A stretch of DNA of 64,000 nt. It comes from Deefgea salmonis. Its GTDB lineage: Bacteria; Pseudomonadota; Gammaproteobacteria; Burkholderiales; Chitinibacteraceae. Positions 18,184 to 26,404 of the stretch are shown here, piece after piece. A program made the translations under genes and the position numbers. The stretch covers positions 248,001 to 312,000 of the forward strand of contig NZ_JAJAWG010000001.1 of assembly GCF_020531905.1 (NCBI RefSeq). Reading direction: 5' to 3'. The notes below the pieces were generated by a model, which searched no databases, had not been told where the DNA came from, and worked only from the letters and a program-made list of their open reading frames with translations. The number at the start of each line of letters is the position of its first letter. Position 1 is the stretch's first letter.

Positions 18184-19341
18184 ATGGCGTATCTTATGCT
18201 AGCTAGAAGAATTGAACGTTTAACTTCGTCATTGGTTCGCGATATTTTAGCGGTCGCGCAACAGCCTGGGGTGATTTCATTTGCCGGTGGCTTGCCGGCC
18301 AGCGAAGCCTTGTTGTCGCTGGATTTAGCCGCATTGCCTGCCGATGTGGTCAAGAGTGCCTTGCAATATGGCCCGAGTGAAGGCGAGCCGCAGTTGCGTG
18401 AGTTGATCGCTCAGCGAATGCAAGCTATCGGTTTGGATTGCCGCGCCGAGCAAGTTTTGATTCTAAATGGCTCGCAACAAGGGATTGATCTTGTTAGCAA
18501 ATTAATGATCGACGAAGGCACGCTGGTCTTGGTCGAAGAGCCAGCGTATTTGGCCGCTTTACAGTCCTTCCGTTTATTGGGGGCGGACTTACGCACTTTG
18601 CCGATTGCCGATGGCGTTGATTTGGCAGCGTTGGCCGAGCGCTTGCCAGAAGTGACCATGGCGTATTTAACGCCGACGTTTCAAAATCCGTCGGGCTATT
18701 GCTATAGCCAAACGGAACGGAAAGCGGTAGCGGAGCTGCTCGATACCCATGGTACGTGTTTGTTTGAGGACGACCCCTATCGCGAGCTAGCGTACGATAC
18801 CCCTGCACCCGCGCCCTTGGTGAGTCATTTAACATCGGCGCCTTGGGTGTATCAAGGCTCGTTCAGCAAAACCTTAGCGCCGGGCTTACGCTTGGGCTAT
18901 TTGATTGCACATCCAGATTTAATGCCGCATTTAGTGCGCTTAAAGCAAGCGGCTGATTTGCATAGCAATCGTTTAAGTCAATTGATTGTGACGCAGATAT
19001 TGGCGAATGATCAGCTCGATCCGCATTTAGCCGCCGTATTGCCGCTGTATCGACAACGCCGTGATGCGATGGCCAAGGCGTTGGCAACGCATTTAAGCCC
19101 TTATGCCACGTGGTCCTTACCGAGTGGCGGTTTGTTTTTTTGGGTGAAACTCAACACAGTCGATGACACTTTAGCGCTGATGCGCGCCGCTTTAGCGCAA
19201 AAATTGGCGATTATGCCGGGCGTGGCATTTATGGCGTCAAATCAAGATGATGGGGCGATTCGCCTCAATTTTAGTCATGCCAATCCCGAGCAAATTGACG
19301 CCGGAATTGCGCGCTTAGCGCAGATCTTGCGGGATTTTTGA
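18184..19341 (+). CDS. PLP-dependent aminotransferase, class I fold (2-aminoadipate aminotransferase-like)
   Basis: 385 residues. PLP-binding Lys in QGSFSKTLAPGLRLGY, substrate and cofactor segments in TPTFQNPSGYCYS and EDDPYRELAYD, and ISFAGGLPASEA at the N-terminus. This is the LysN/ARO8-like subgroup often linked to MocR regulators, but no GntR domain is fused here. Amino-acid specificity cannot be read. Start at ATG 18184 (a second ATG at 18196 is also possible; a TTG at 18175 overlaps the operator). Confidence 0.87.
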   Translation: MAYLMLARRIERLTSSLVRDILAVAQQPGVISFAGGLPASEALLSLDLAALPADVVKSALQYGPSEGEPQLRELIAQRMQAIGLDCRAEQVLILNGSQQGIDLVSKLMIDEGTLVLVEEPAYLAALQSFRLLGADLRTLPIADGVDLAALAERLPEVTMAYLTPTFQNPSGYCYSQTERKAVAELLDTHGTCLFEDDPYRELAYDTPAPAPLVSHLTSAPWVYQGSFSKTLAPGLRLGYLIAHPDLMPHLVRLKQAADLHSNRLSQLIVTQILANDQLDPHLAAVLPLYRQRRDAMAKALATHLSPYATWSLPSGGLFFWVKLNTVDDTLALMRAALAQKLAIMPGVAFMASNQDDGAIRLNFSHANPEQIDAGIARLAQILRDF

Positions 19342-19466
19342 GCCGAGATTGGACTTGGCACGGATAGCGGACTTGGGTTGACGGTCAGCCATTTCAGACC
19401 GATTGGTGAGTCAAAAAGTTTGATCTAGTGCCGCACCGCGCCTGCGCTGAGACGGTACAATAGCCA

Positions 19467-19597
19467 CAGACTCGGGGTGCCGTGAGGGTCTGTTGATGTT
19501 TGGTTTGCTAACAGGGAAATCCAACGTCAGCAGGTCGAGACCGGCTGAGAGAAACCCGTTGTACCTGATCCAGATCATACTGGCGTAGGGATGTCTG
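19467..19597 (+). promoter_or_regulatory. TPP (thiamine pyrophosphate) riboswitch with an enlarged P3 arm
   Basis: All core elements are present: P1 strands CAGAC/GTCTG (19467-19471, 19593-19597), CTCGGGGTGCC (19471-19481), GGCTGAGA (19543-19550), ACCCGTT, ACCTGATC and ACTGGCGTAGGGA. Ligand binding hides the thiM start and/or ends transcription, shutting the thi salvage operon when thiamine is plentiful. The P3 arm is replaced by about 60 bases (19482-19542) that fold as a long hairpin and resemble dispersed hairpins elsewhere in the window (see findings). A TACAAT -10-like box at 19456-19461 lies six bases upstream. Confidence 0.96.
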
Positions 19598-19638
19598 CTG
19601 CGACTTGGCGACTTCCTGCGCTTTACAAGGAAATCGCG

Positions 19639-20475
19639 ATGTCTCAAGTTGATCTTACAATTGCTGAACTGCCATTTCATTTAGTTGCCGATGAGCTAGA
19701 ACGCTTACGCGCTAATACCCCCCTAGTGCATGTGCTGACCAACGAGGTTGTACAATGCTTTACTGCCAATACCCTACTTGCCATTGGCGCTTCGCCAGCG
19801 ATGATTGTGGCCGAAGCAGAGGTCGCTGATTTTGCGGCGATTGCCGATGCGCTGCTGATCAATATCGGCACCGTTTACCCAGCCCGACTCCAAGCGATGA
19901 ACTTAGCGATTGATGCCGCTAACGCCGCAGCCACGCCGTGGGTGCTCGATCCGGTGGCGGTTGGCGTATTGCAATACCGCCGCGATGCAGCGCTTGCGAT
20001 GTTGGCTAAAAAACCAGCGGCAATTCGCGGCAATGGCTCAGAGATTTTGGCTTTGGCCGCCGCATTGGCTTTAAATGCTGAGGCGACGACGGGCGGGAAA
20101 GGCGTTGATAGCACGATGAGCTCAATGTCAGCACTCAGCGCCGCGCAGCAATTGGCGCGCGCCACTGGCGCGATTGTTGCCGTGACGGGTGCGACCGATT
20201 ACATCACCGATGGCGAGCAAACATGGGCGGTGCCGTGGGGCCACCCAATGATGACGCGCGTGGTGGGAACGGGTTGTGCGTTGTCGGCCGTGGTGGCGGC
20301 CTTTTTGGCCGACGCGCCCAATCGACTCAATGCCGTGGCCGCAGCCTGCGCGGTGATGGCGATTGCTGGCGAGCGAGCGGTAGAGTGCTCTGATGGTCCG
20401 GGGACATTTGTTGCGCCATTTTTAGACGCTTTACACGTAATTCATCCAGTGCAATTACGGAGCTATAGCCAATGA
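19639..20475 (+). CDS. thiM: Hydroxyethylthiazole kinase
   Basis: Phosphorylates the salvaged thiazole moiety 4-methyl-5-(2-hydroxyethyl)thiazole. 278 residues, ribokinase-like fold. Motifs include LVHVLTNEVVQCFTANTLLA, WVLDPVAVG, the RGNGSEI segment and the catalytic anion hole GTGCALSAVVAAFL. ATG 19639 follows an AAGG RBS; the longer frame from 19591 begins inside the riboswitch. Overlaps thiE by 4 bases. Confidence 0.96.
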   Translation: MSQVDLTIAELPFHLVADELERLRANTPLVHVLTNEVVQCFTANTLLAIGASPAMIVAEAEVADFAAIADALLINIGTVYPARLQAMNLAIDAANAAATPWVLDPVAVGVLQYRRDAALAMLAKKPAAIRGNGSEILALAAALALNAEATTGGKGVDSTMSSMSALSAAQQLARATGAIVAVTGATDYITDGEQTWAVPWGHPMMTRVVGTGCALSAVVAAFLADAPNRLNAVAAACAVMAIAGERAVECSDGPGTFVAPFLDALHVIHPVQLRSYSQ

Positions 20476-21143
20476 CGACGACAGCGAATCCCATCGATTT
20501 AAGTTTGTATTTAGTGCTCGACCCGGATTTGTGTGGTGGATTGGACGAAATGGTCAGCACAGCGAAAATCGCCGCGCAAAACGGCGCCACCGTAGTGCAA
20601 TTGCGCGCGCCGCAATGGAAAAAACGCCAGTGGTTGTTGGCCGCTCAGGATTTAAAAGCCGCGCTGGCCCCCTACAATGTGCCACTGATTATTAACGATC
20701 AGCTCGATATTGCGCTGGCGATGGATGCCGATGGGGTGCATGTTGGCCAACAAGATCTGCCCGCTAGTGAAGTACGGCGATTATTGGGGCCAAATAAAAT
20801 CGTTGGTTTATCAACCAATGGCTTGGCGCAATTTCATGAGGCCGAAGCGATGTATCAGGCTGGCATCATTGATTATGTTGGGGTTGGGCCGGTATACCCT
20901 ACAGGAACGAAAAAAGATGCGTCGCCGGTGATCGCGGTGGACGAAATCGCCGCCATGCTGCAAAACCGCATTTTACCAGCGGTCGCCATTGGCGGCATTC
21001 AGGCAGGGAAAGTGGCCCACTTGATGGCGCAGGGCTTTGATGGCGTTGCCGTGGTCTCGGCGATTTGCGGCCAAGCCGATGTCGCTGGCGCAACGCAAGG
21101 CCTCTTGGCTGAAATTCATGCCGCAAAGGGAGGCACGAAATGA
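20472..21143 (+). CDS. thiE: Thiamine-phosphate synthase
   Basis: Joins HMP-pyrophosphate with thiazole phosphate to give thiamine phosphate. 223 residues, TIM barrel. VVQLRAPQ, LIINDQLDIAL, DGVHVGQQDLP, GVGPVYPTGTKKDA and VAIGGI are the standard ThiE boxes. It is coupled by 4-base overlaps to thiM before and thiD after, so the three are one salvage operon. Confidence 0.97.
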   Translation: MTTTANPIDLSLYLVLDPDLCGGLDEMVSTAKIAAQNGATVVQLRAPQWKKRQWLLAAQDLKAALAPYNVPLIINDQLDIALAMDADGVHVGQQDLPASEVRRLLGPNKIVGLSTNGLAQFHEAEAMYQAGIIDYVGVGPVYPTGTKKDASPVIAVDEIAAMLQNRILPAVAIGGIQAGKVAHLMAQGFDGVAVVSAICGQADVAGATQGLLAEIHAAKGGTK

Positions 21144-21937
21144 CCATTCATACTTTAACCATTGCCGGCTCAGACTCTGGCGGCGGCGCAGGGATACAGG
21201 CCGATTTAAAGACTTTTTCCGCGCTCGGCACTTACGGCATGAGCGTGATTACCGCGCTCACCGCCCAAAACACCCAAGGCGTGCACGGCGTACAGGTGGT
21301 CTCCCCGGAGTTTATCGCCGCGCAATGCGATGCGGTGTTCAGCGATATTCGCGTTGATGCCGTCAAAATGGGCATGCTCGCCAATGCGGCGACGATTGCC
21401 GTGGTGGCCGAACGCTTGGCGCATTACCAACCACCCATTATGGTGCTCGATACGGTGATGATTGCAAAAGGCGGTCATGCGCTGCTTGATCCTGCAGCAG
21501 TAAATGCGCTGCGCGAGCAATTGTTGCCGATGGCCAGCATTATTACGCCGAATTTACCCGAAGCGGCGGCATTGCTCGGCTGTGCTGAAGCGCAATCAGA
21601 AGCGCAAATGCGATCACAAGGCCACGCATTAATCGCGGCTGGTGCGCAAGCGGTGTTGATGAAGGGCGGGCACTTAGGCGGTGAATCTTGCCCCGATTGG
21701 TTGATTACCCCCAATGATGAAGTCTGCTTCCCCGCAGCGCGCATTGCCACACGGCATACCCATGGTACCGGCTGCACCTTGTCAGCGGCGCTTACCGCGC
21801 TGCGCCCGCAATGTGCTGATTGGCCGGAAACAGTTGCTAAAGCCAAGTCATGGTTGTTGCTGGCGATTGCACAAGCCGAACGCCTCGAAGTCGGCCACGG
21901 CATTGGTCCGGTGCATCATTTTCATCAGTGGTGGTAA
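21140..21937 (+). CDS. thiD: Hydroxymethylpyrimidine/phosphomethylpyrimidine kinase
   Basis: Phosphorylates HMP and HMP-P for thiamine synthesis. 265 residues. Starts with TIAGSDSGGGAGIQADLKTF, contains TAQNTQGV and VLDTVMIAKGG, and has the catalytic THGTGCTLSAAL followed by VGHGIGPVHHFHQWW at the end, matching E. coli ThiD. The segment at 21727-21756 (encoding FPAARIATR) is 27/30 identical to a stretch at 23118-23147 inside a downstream repeat. Confidence 0.97.
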   Translation: MTIHTLTIAGSDSGGGAGIQADLKTFSALGTYGMSVITALTAQNTQGVHGVQVVSPEFIAAQCDAVFSDIRVDAVKMGMLANAATIAVVAERLAHYQPPIMVLDTVMIAKGGHALLDPAAVNALREQLLPMASIITPNLPEAAALLGCAEAQSEAQMRSQGHALIAAGAQAVLMKGGHLGGESCPDWLITPNDEVCFPAARIATRHTHGTGCTLSAALTALRPQCADWPETVAKAKSWLLLAIAQAERLEVGHGIGPVHHFHQWW

Positions 21938-22393
21938 AACGGCGCGTTTATTGATCGGCATCCGCGCTTGGATGCGAACTTGAGCGCCTGCGCATGATTA
22001 AAACCGCTGCTGATTGGTCGCTGCCGGCTGGTTGCGAAAGCATTGTTGGTCTGCAGTCCCTGCTGCGGTCAACAGAGATTTCGCCGGCCAGCCCTCGGTG
22101 GTGGATGCCGTTTGGATGTGGCTATGAAAAAGAATGGGCCTAAAGCAGGCCCAGTATGTTGATGTAAGTCGTCGATCTAAGTTGGCCAGAAAACCTTACT
22201 AGTTGTCGCGACAAAGTCCATCACCATGCCATCCAATTAAATTTAAACCATGACAATCTTTCATTAAAATAACAAATTCTTTCCATAAAAATACAAATAA
22301 CAAACACAAGCATAAGTTAAAGTATGTGTGCAGCATTTTCCCTAGTAGAATTTACTTGCCGAAAGGCATTCAAAACAAAACATAGGGATAATA
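21938..22393. other. Intergenic region after thiD: repeat copy 1 plus an AT-rich leader
   Basis: Holds copy 1 of the repeat (21990-22193). From 22200 to 22393 it is AT-rich, with runs of A and T typical of a promoter region, and ends in a GGGATAA ribosome-binding stretch before the PEP-CTERM gene. I see no gene here; an open frame of about 49 codons from 21993 belongs to the repeat. Confidence 0.6.
21990..22193 (+). repeat. Diverged intergenic repeat, copy 1
   Basis: About 205 bp that aligns end to end with 23148-23351. Shared anchors include GCGCATGATWAAAACCGCTG at the start, GTCTGCAGTCCCTG in the middle and GATCTAAGTTGGCCAGAAAA at the end. Contains an internal hairpin (TGGGCCT / AGGCCCA, about 22134-22152) that has decayed in copy 2. 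Both copies read in the same direction. Confidence 0.85.
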
Positions 22394-22990
22394 ATGAAAC
22401 TCAAGCACTTAGCATTTGCAATCACTGCAGCATTAGCCGTATCAAGCGCACAAGCAGCCATCGTTGATATTGATTTTACGAGTTATGCCAATGGCACTGC
22501 ATTTAGCACGCAGATTCCATATGTAACGTTTAGCTTACAAGGTACAGGTTCAACGGCTGGCTCTCCCGTGATTAACAGCTTATCTTGGCCAGGAAAAGGT
22601 TTAAGCAACAGCGCCTCTGGCGAATACCCTACGGCATCAATTTTGGATATCAAATTTGATGGCTTAGCGAATAACGTCAATTTTAAATTTAACAACTATG
22701 GTTCGTCTTCTTCAGGTCGAGGCCATACGTTTTACACCGCATTCAATCAATTAGGCGCAGCAATTGAAACTGGATTTGTGGGTGCCGGTGGTAGCTTTTC
22801 GCTCGCCTCGACTGGCATTGCTGGACTTCAATTCAACAATGGCACAACCGGCTCTAATAGCTGGTTATTTGCCGTGAATACATTGCAAGCCAATGTCGCC
22901 CCAGTCCCAGAGCCAGAAACTTACGCTTTGATGGGGATGGGTTTGTTGGGTTTGATGGCGGCGCGGCGTCGTAAAGCTAAACAAGCTTAA
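22394..22990 (+). CDS. PEP-CTERM sorting-domain protein
   Basis: Exported protein of 198 residues. Signal peptide ends at about residue 21 (SSAQA-AIVDID). The C-terminus has the motif PVPEPETYALMGMGLLGLM followed by ARRRKAKQA: a VPEP box, a membrane helix and a basic tail, the PEP-CTERM signal recognised by exosortase. The middle is rich in Gly, Ser, Asn and Thr, typical of extracellular matrix or surface proteins. No exosortase is in the window. It lies between the two repeat copies and is followed by its own terminator. Confidence 0.88.
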   Translation: MKLKHLAFAITAALAVSSAQAAIVDIDFTSYANGTAFSTQIPYVTFSLQGTGSTAGSPVINSLSWPGKGLSNSASGEYPTASILDIKFDGLANNVNFKFNNYGSSSSGRGHTFYTAFNQLGAAIETGFVGAGGSFSLASTGIAGLQFNNGTTGSNSWLFAVNTLQANVAPVPEPETYALMGMGLLGLMAARRRKAKQA

Positions 22991-23012
22991 TTTGATTGAT
23001 TTAAGCAGCATG

Positions 23013-23039
23013 AAAATGGCACCTTGGGTGCCATTTTTT
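23013..23039 (+). terminator. Intrinsic terminator of the PEP-CTERM gene
   Basis: Stem AATGGCACC / GGTGCCATT with a 3-base loop followed by a T run (23034-23039), 22 bases after the stop. Confidence 0.92.
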
Positions 23040-23117
23040 ATGATTTAAGCCAACTCAAAAAATCACTACAACTGAAACCTCGGCCAACACGGTGGCGCTA
23101 GCGCCCAGATCCATGAG

Positions 23118-23351
23118 CTTCCCTGCGGCGCGCATTGCTACACGGCAGCGCATGATAAAAACCGCTGCCGATTGGACGGTGTCGCTTCGCTGCGAAAGCA
23201 CTGTCAGTCTGCAGTCCCTGTTGCTACCAACAGGGACCTCGCGGGTAAGCCTATTCTGGCGAATGGCATTTTGATACAGGTATGGAAAAGAATTGGGCTC
23301 AAGCAGACCTAGTTTGTCGATTTTAGTCAGCGATCTAAGTTGGCCAGAAAA
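23118..23351 (+). repeat. Diverged intergenic repeat, copy 2, preceded by a thiD-like segment
   Basis: 23148-23351 aligns with copy 1 (21990-22193). Immediately before it, 23118-23147 matches codons within thiD (21727-21756) at 27 of 30 positions. In copy 2 the thiD-like piece is fused directly to the repeat, whereas near copy 1 the two are about 230 bases apart. The distal end overlaps the last codons of the minus-strand gene at 23335. Confidence 0.82.
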
Positions 23352-23670
23352 TAAATGCCGCACACAGTGCGATGCAGCAAAAACCCACAAAATAGCCGAG
23401 CGCATGGTTAAAGATGAAAAATTTTCGCCATGTATTGCTCTCTATACGTTTCCAGCCGCCATGTTTGGCCGCATACCTAACCCCATGCATAAAGCCCCCC
23501 ATAGCTTCTTGATCGTGCATATACAGCTCAAGTCGAGGCGGTAGGGCGTCGCCGTAGTTTTCTTTCAAATAGGTATACAGCGCATGGCTGCACAGCAGGT
23601 AAAGAAAACCACCGCCCAGTGTGCCAACGACTAGAAACGGCAAGCTGTAATTAAGGAAAAACTCACGCAT
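23335..23670 (-). CDS. Small membrane protein of unknown function
   Basis: 111 residues. Two membrane helices: one near the N-terminus (NYSLPFLVVGTLGGGFLYLL) and one near the C-terminus (ALGYFVGFCCIALCAAFIFW), with a polar, basic loop between. No family recognised. ATG 23670 has a GGAG ribosome-binding site seven bases upstream on the minus strand; an upstream start at 23694 is less likely. Its last few codons and stop lie inside repeat copy 2. Confidence 0.65.
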   Translation of the reverse strand: MREFFLNYSLPFLVVGTLGGGFLYLLCSHALYTYLKENYGDALPPRLELYMHDQEAMGGFMHGVRYAAKHGGWKRIESNTWRKFFIFNHALGYFVGFCCIALCAAFIFWPT

Positions 23671-23715
23671 TCTGGGTCTCCGAATAGGACTCATTGATCT
23701 GATTGGTCGAAACGC

Positions 23716-25257
23716 TTAACGAATATTACCTTGGCTAGCGATTGAGTCATTCATGTTCAGTAGGGTGGCTTTATTGCCCTTGAATTTGATTTTGAAACTC
23801 AATCCCCATGTTTCATCTAAATCTATCGACTCTACTTGTAACGTCTGCTTGTCCAGCCATTGCGCACGTGTGGCACGCATTGATTCTGTACTGGATTTTT
23901 GCAATGGATCATCAACGTGGGGTCGTGGTTCGCTGTGCCAAGCGGCTCCTAGACGGGCTTGAACTTTGAAGGGCGACTCACTCCATTTGCGTGGTGACAT
24001 GCGGATTGCAACGACATCCTGATTAAATTCAAACTGCAGTTGGCTGAGATAGTGACTTGGGTTATTGATATCGATTTTGCGGTTATGGATGATTTTTTCT
24101 AGTGGCGAACGCAGCTTTGACGTCGGCGTTGGGGTGGCGAGCTGCGTGATTTTTTCTTGTAATGCAGCTAAAGCGATTGGGTTTTCAGCGCGCTGATCTT
24201 TAAGTTTCAAATAGTATTCGCGCAGTGCACTAAATCCAAAGCTGAAATTGTTGCCATTGTTGCGAGAAGTCATGACCATCGTGATATCGTCTTGTGGAAA
24301 AACGGCAATAATTTGCCCGCCATAACCTTGGGCGCTATACCATTCGCGATTTTGTCCTACCCACCATTGCGCGCCATAGTAATGAGAGCCTGAAGTGATA
24401 TTTAACATTGGCGCTGTGGCGTATTGCACCCAGCTAGCGGGCAAGATTTGCGCCCCTTGCCAAACGCCATTTTGCCGATACAGTTCACCGAGTTTCAGCA
24501 TATCGAGCGGCATGATATAAAGCCCGCGCCCACCACCAAGATGGCCTTGTTGGTCACTATTGATCCAGCGCGTATTGCTAATGCCGAGTGGTTTAAACAA
24601 ACGTTGTTCTGCGTAATCGGCCAATGAACTACCGAGCGCAGCTTCACCCAAAACGCCGAGCAAATCTGATCCACCGCTGTTGTAGTTAAAATTATTGACC
24701 TGATCAGGCTCAAGAGAGCGATTGAGTACAAACTTCACGATATCGATATCGGGTTGTCGTTTTAGCTCACCAAAATCACCAAAATTATCACTACGCCACT
24801 CTTGCCACAACAATCCTGACTTCATACCCAGCAATTGCTCAACAGTAATCAGTTTGGCATTTGGCAAGTCGGCGTATTGCGGCAAGATATCGGCGACGGT
24901 GTCGGTTAGTTTGAGCTTGCCGTCGTTAATCAACATGCCAATCAAGGTCGCCATAAAGCTTTTGGTGACTGAATTCACTTGATGCGGGATGTCGGCATGA
25001 AAGGGCGCAACATAGGCTTCGAGCACCACCTTGCCATGGCGCGCGATAATGATGCTTTCCATATCAAAGCCGGGTGTTTGCAAGTAGTTGAGCATTTTGG
25101 TGAGCTGGGCTGAGTCGAGTCCGACCGATTCTGGCGTCGCCGTTTTAAATTGCGCTAAAGTAGGTTCTAGCACTTGTGGAGTGAGTAAGTCGCTGCTTGC
25201 GGCTTGACTCAAGCCAAGGCTCAGCGCGATGGCGATGCTAATCATACGATATTGCAT
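23716..25257 (-). CDS. Exported class C beta-lactamase-like serine hydrolase
   Basis: 513 residues with a signal peptide (about 1-20). The beta-lactamase/transpeptidase fold covers about 40-375: nucleophile in SVTK (96-99), the Tyr motif YNS (192-194), and a GYGGQ motif in place of KTG. These features fit the serine hydrolase/esterase group called beta-lactamase (AmpC) family rather than true resistance enzymes. A C-terminal extension of about 120 residues (390-513) forms a separate beta-rich domain I cannot name. Transcribed with or just after the AraC gene. Confidence 0.85.
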   Translation of the reverse strand: MQYRMISIAIALSLGLSQAASSDLLTPQVLEPTLAQFKTATPESVGLDSAQLTKMLNYLQTPGFDMESIIIARHGKVVLEAYVAPFHADIPHQVNSVTKSFMATLIGMLINDGKLKLTDTVADILPQYADLPNAKLITVEQLLGMKSGLLWQEWRSDNFGDFGELKRQPDIDIVKFVLNRSLEPDQVNNFNYNSGGSDLLGVLGEAALGSSLADYAEQRLFKPLGISNTRWINSDQQGHLGGGRGLYIMPLDMLKLGELYRQNGVWQGAQILPASWVQYATAPMLNITSGSHYYGAQWWVGQNREWYSAQGYGGQIIAVFPQDDITMVMTSRNNGNNFSFGFSALREYYLKLKDQRAENPIALAALQEKITQLATPTPTSKLRSPLEKIIHNRKIDINNPSHYLSQLQFEFNQDVVAIRMSPRKWSESPFKVQARLGAAWHSEPRPHVDDPLQKSSTESMRATRAQWLDKQTLQVESIDLDETWGLSFKIKFKGNKATLLNMNDSIASQGNIR

Positions 25258-25320
25258 AATTATCCTTGGGTATTGGCTTGAGCCAGTTATTGATTAAGGT
25301 TTACAGTTAAATACGTCGTG

Positions 25321-26325
25321 TTATTTCGCTTGCCGTTGCTTTACGGGGATACAGAGCTGATAAGTAAATTTTGTCGTTGCAAGCAGTGTCTCTTGTGGGT
25401 CTTTAATTGGCCCAAGCGTATGGCCGGGGCGTTTTTCGTCCAATTCCCATTTGCTGCGTGGCAAGTGGTAGCCAAACACGTACTCGGCCAGAATCATCGA
25501 ATCGGCGACGGTGCCGCAAAAGTCGACGACTAGATAGTGCCCCGCTGCAATGTCGGCGACGAGGATGTTGCGTTCCGCTTTAAAGTTGGCATCAACCAGC
25601 AAGCCGACGGCGTATTCGCAGCGCCGATGGTCGGTGACGTTGGGGTTGTCCATCATCCGTGAAACCAAGCGGCTGTTCGCATTCGTTAAGCCGTGTGCTT
25701 GCCCCCATTGCGCTACGCGTTGCCAAAGCGTAAACATTTGTTCGAGCGCAACGCCATTTTGCCAAAAATACACCCAACGATAACTCGGCATTTTTTCGAA
25801 TTTAAGCGCTGAAATTTGCCTTGGCAATTCGCCGTTTCTGGCCGCTTCCAGTGCGACTTGAAGCTGTGTATCGGGTATTGATTCTATGGGTTTATCTGTA
25901 TGGGATACTTTGCAATTCTTGCTATCTTGCAAGATATTTTCATTATTCTTGTGAGATTGCTGACGCCAGTTATAGCTTAAACCGTCTAAAGTCCATTGCT
26001 CGCCTTTACGCCAGTCGCTGGCGGTCATGCCAAAGTGCGTGCGAAATGCGCGGGAAAACAAGGCTTGCGACTTAAAGCCACAATCAAGTGCAATTTGCTG
26101 CATGGGAAAGGGGGGATTAATCAGCAGCAAATTGGCGGCGCGCTCAATGCGGATCCGGCGTAGATAGTTGTTGGGGGTCTCTTGCTGAATCGCGGTAAAA
26201 ACACGGTGAAAATGATAGGGTGAAAAATGCGCGGCTTGGGCTAAATCAGCGAGGACGATGTGTTGATCGAAGTGGCTGTGAATGTATTGCAGGGCTAAAT
26301 GAATGCGCTTAACGTAGTCGTCCAT
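25321..26325 (-). CDS. AraC-family regulator with C-terminal GyrI-like domain
   Basis: 334 residues. The N-terminal AraC DNA-binding domain (about 5-105) contains LADLAQAAHFSPYHFHRVF and ALDCGFKSQALFSRAFRTHFG. A linker of about 60 residues leads to a GyrI-like effector-binding domain (about 165-325) with YRWVYFWQNGV and a closing LCIPV. This Rob-like layout suggests binding of a small hydrophobic ligand. The adjacent serine hydrolase is the likely target (inference from position). Confidence 0.88.
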   Translation of the reverse strand: MDDYVKRIHLALQYIHSHFDQHIVLADLAQAAHFSPYHFHRVFTAIQQETPNNYLRRIRIERAANLLLINPPFPMQQIALDCGFKSQALFSRAFRTHFGMTASDWRKGEQWTLDGLSYNWRQQSHKNNENILQDSKNCKVSHTDKPIESIPDTQLQVALEAARNGELPRQISALKFEKMPSYRWVYFWQNGVALEQMFTLWQRVAQWGQAHGLTNANSRLVSRMMDNPNVTDHRRCEYAVGLLVDANFKAERNILVADIAAGHYLVVDFCGTVADSMILAEYVFGYHLPRSKWELDEKRPGHTLGPIKDPQETLLATTKFTYQLCIPVKQRQAK

Positions 26326-26361
26326 ATTTGGCGATGGCGGTTTTTATTTGGGGTGAACAAT

Positions 26362-26392
26362 AAAAAAGGGAAGCAGATGCTTCCCTTTTTTT
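26362..26392 (-). terminator. Intrinsic terminator of the LivK-type gene
   Basis: Stem AAGGGAAGCA / TGCTTCCCTT flanked by A and T runs, so it can act in both directions; the useful one is minus-strand, after the gene ending at 26405. Confidence 0.9.
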
Positions 26393-26404
26393 AAGTAAGG
26401 CTAA

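Noticed and set aside
23092-23274. 60-codon plus-strand open frame inside repeat copy 2 (and a related ~49-codon frame from 21993)
   Set aside because: It is the translated repeat. The two copies do not conserve the frame beyond about 12 residues, there is no ribosome-binding site, and differences are not biased to third positions.
23716-25257. Antibiotic-resistance beta-lactamase (AmpC)
   Set aside because: Has SxxK and a Tyr motif but no KTG box, and carries an unrelated C-terminal domain; better described as a serine hydrolase or esterase.
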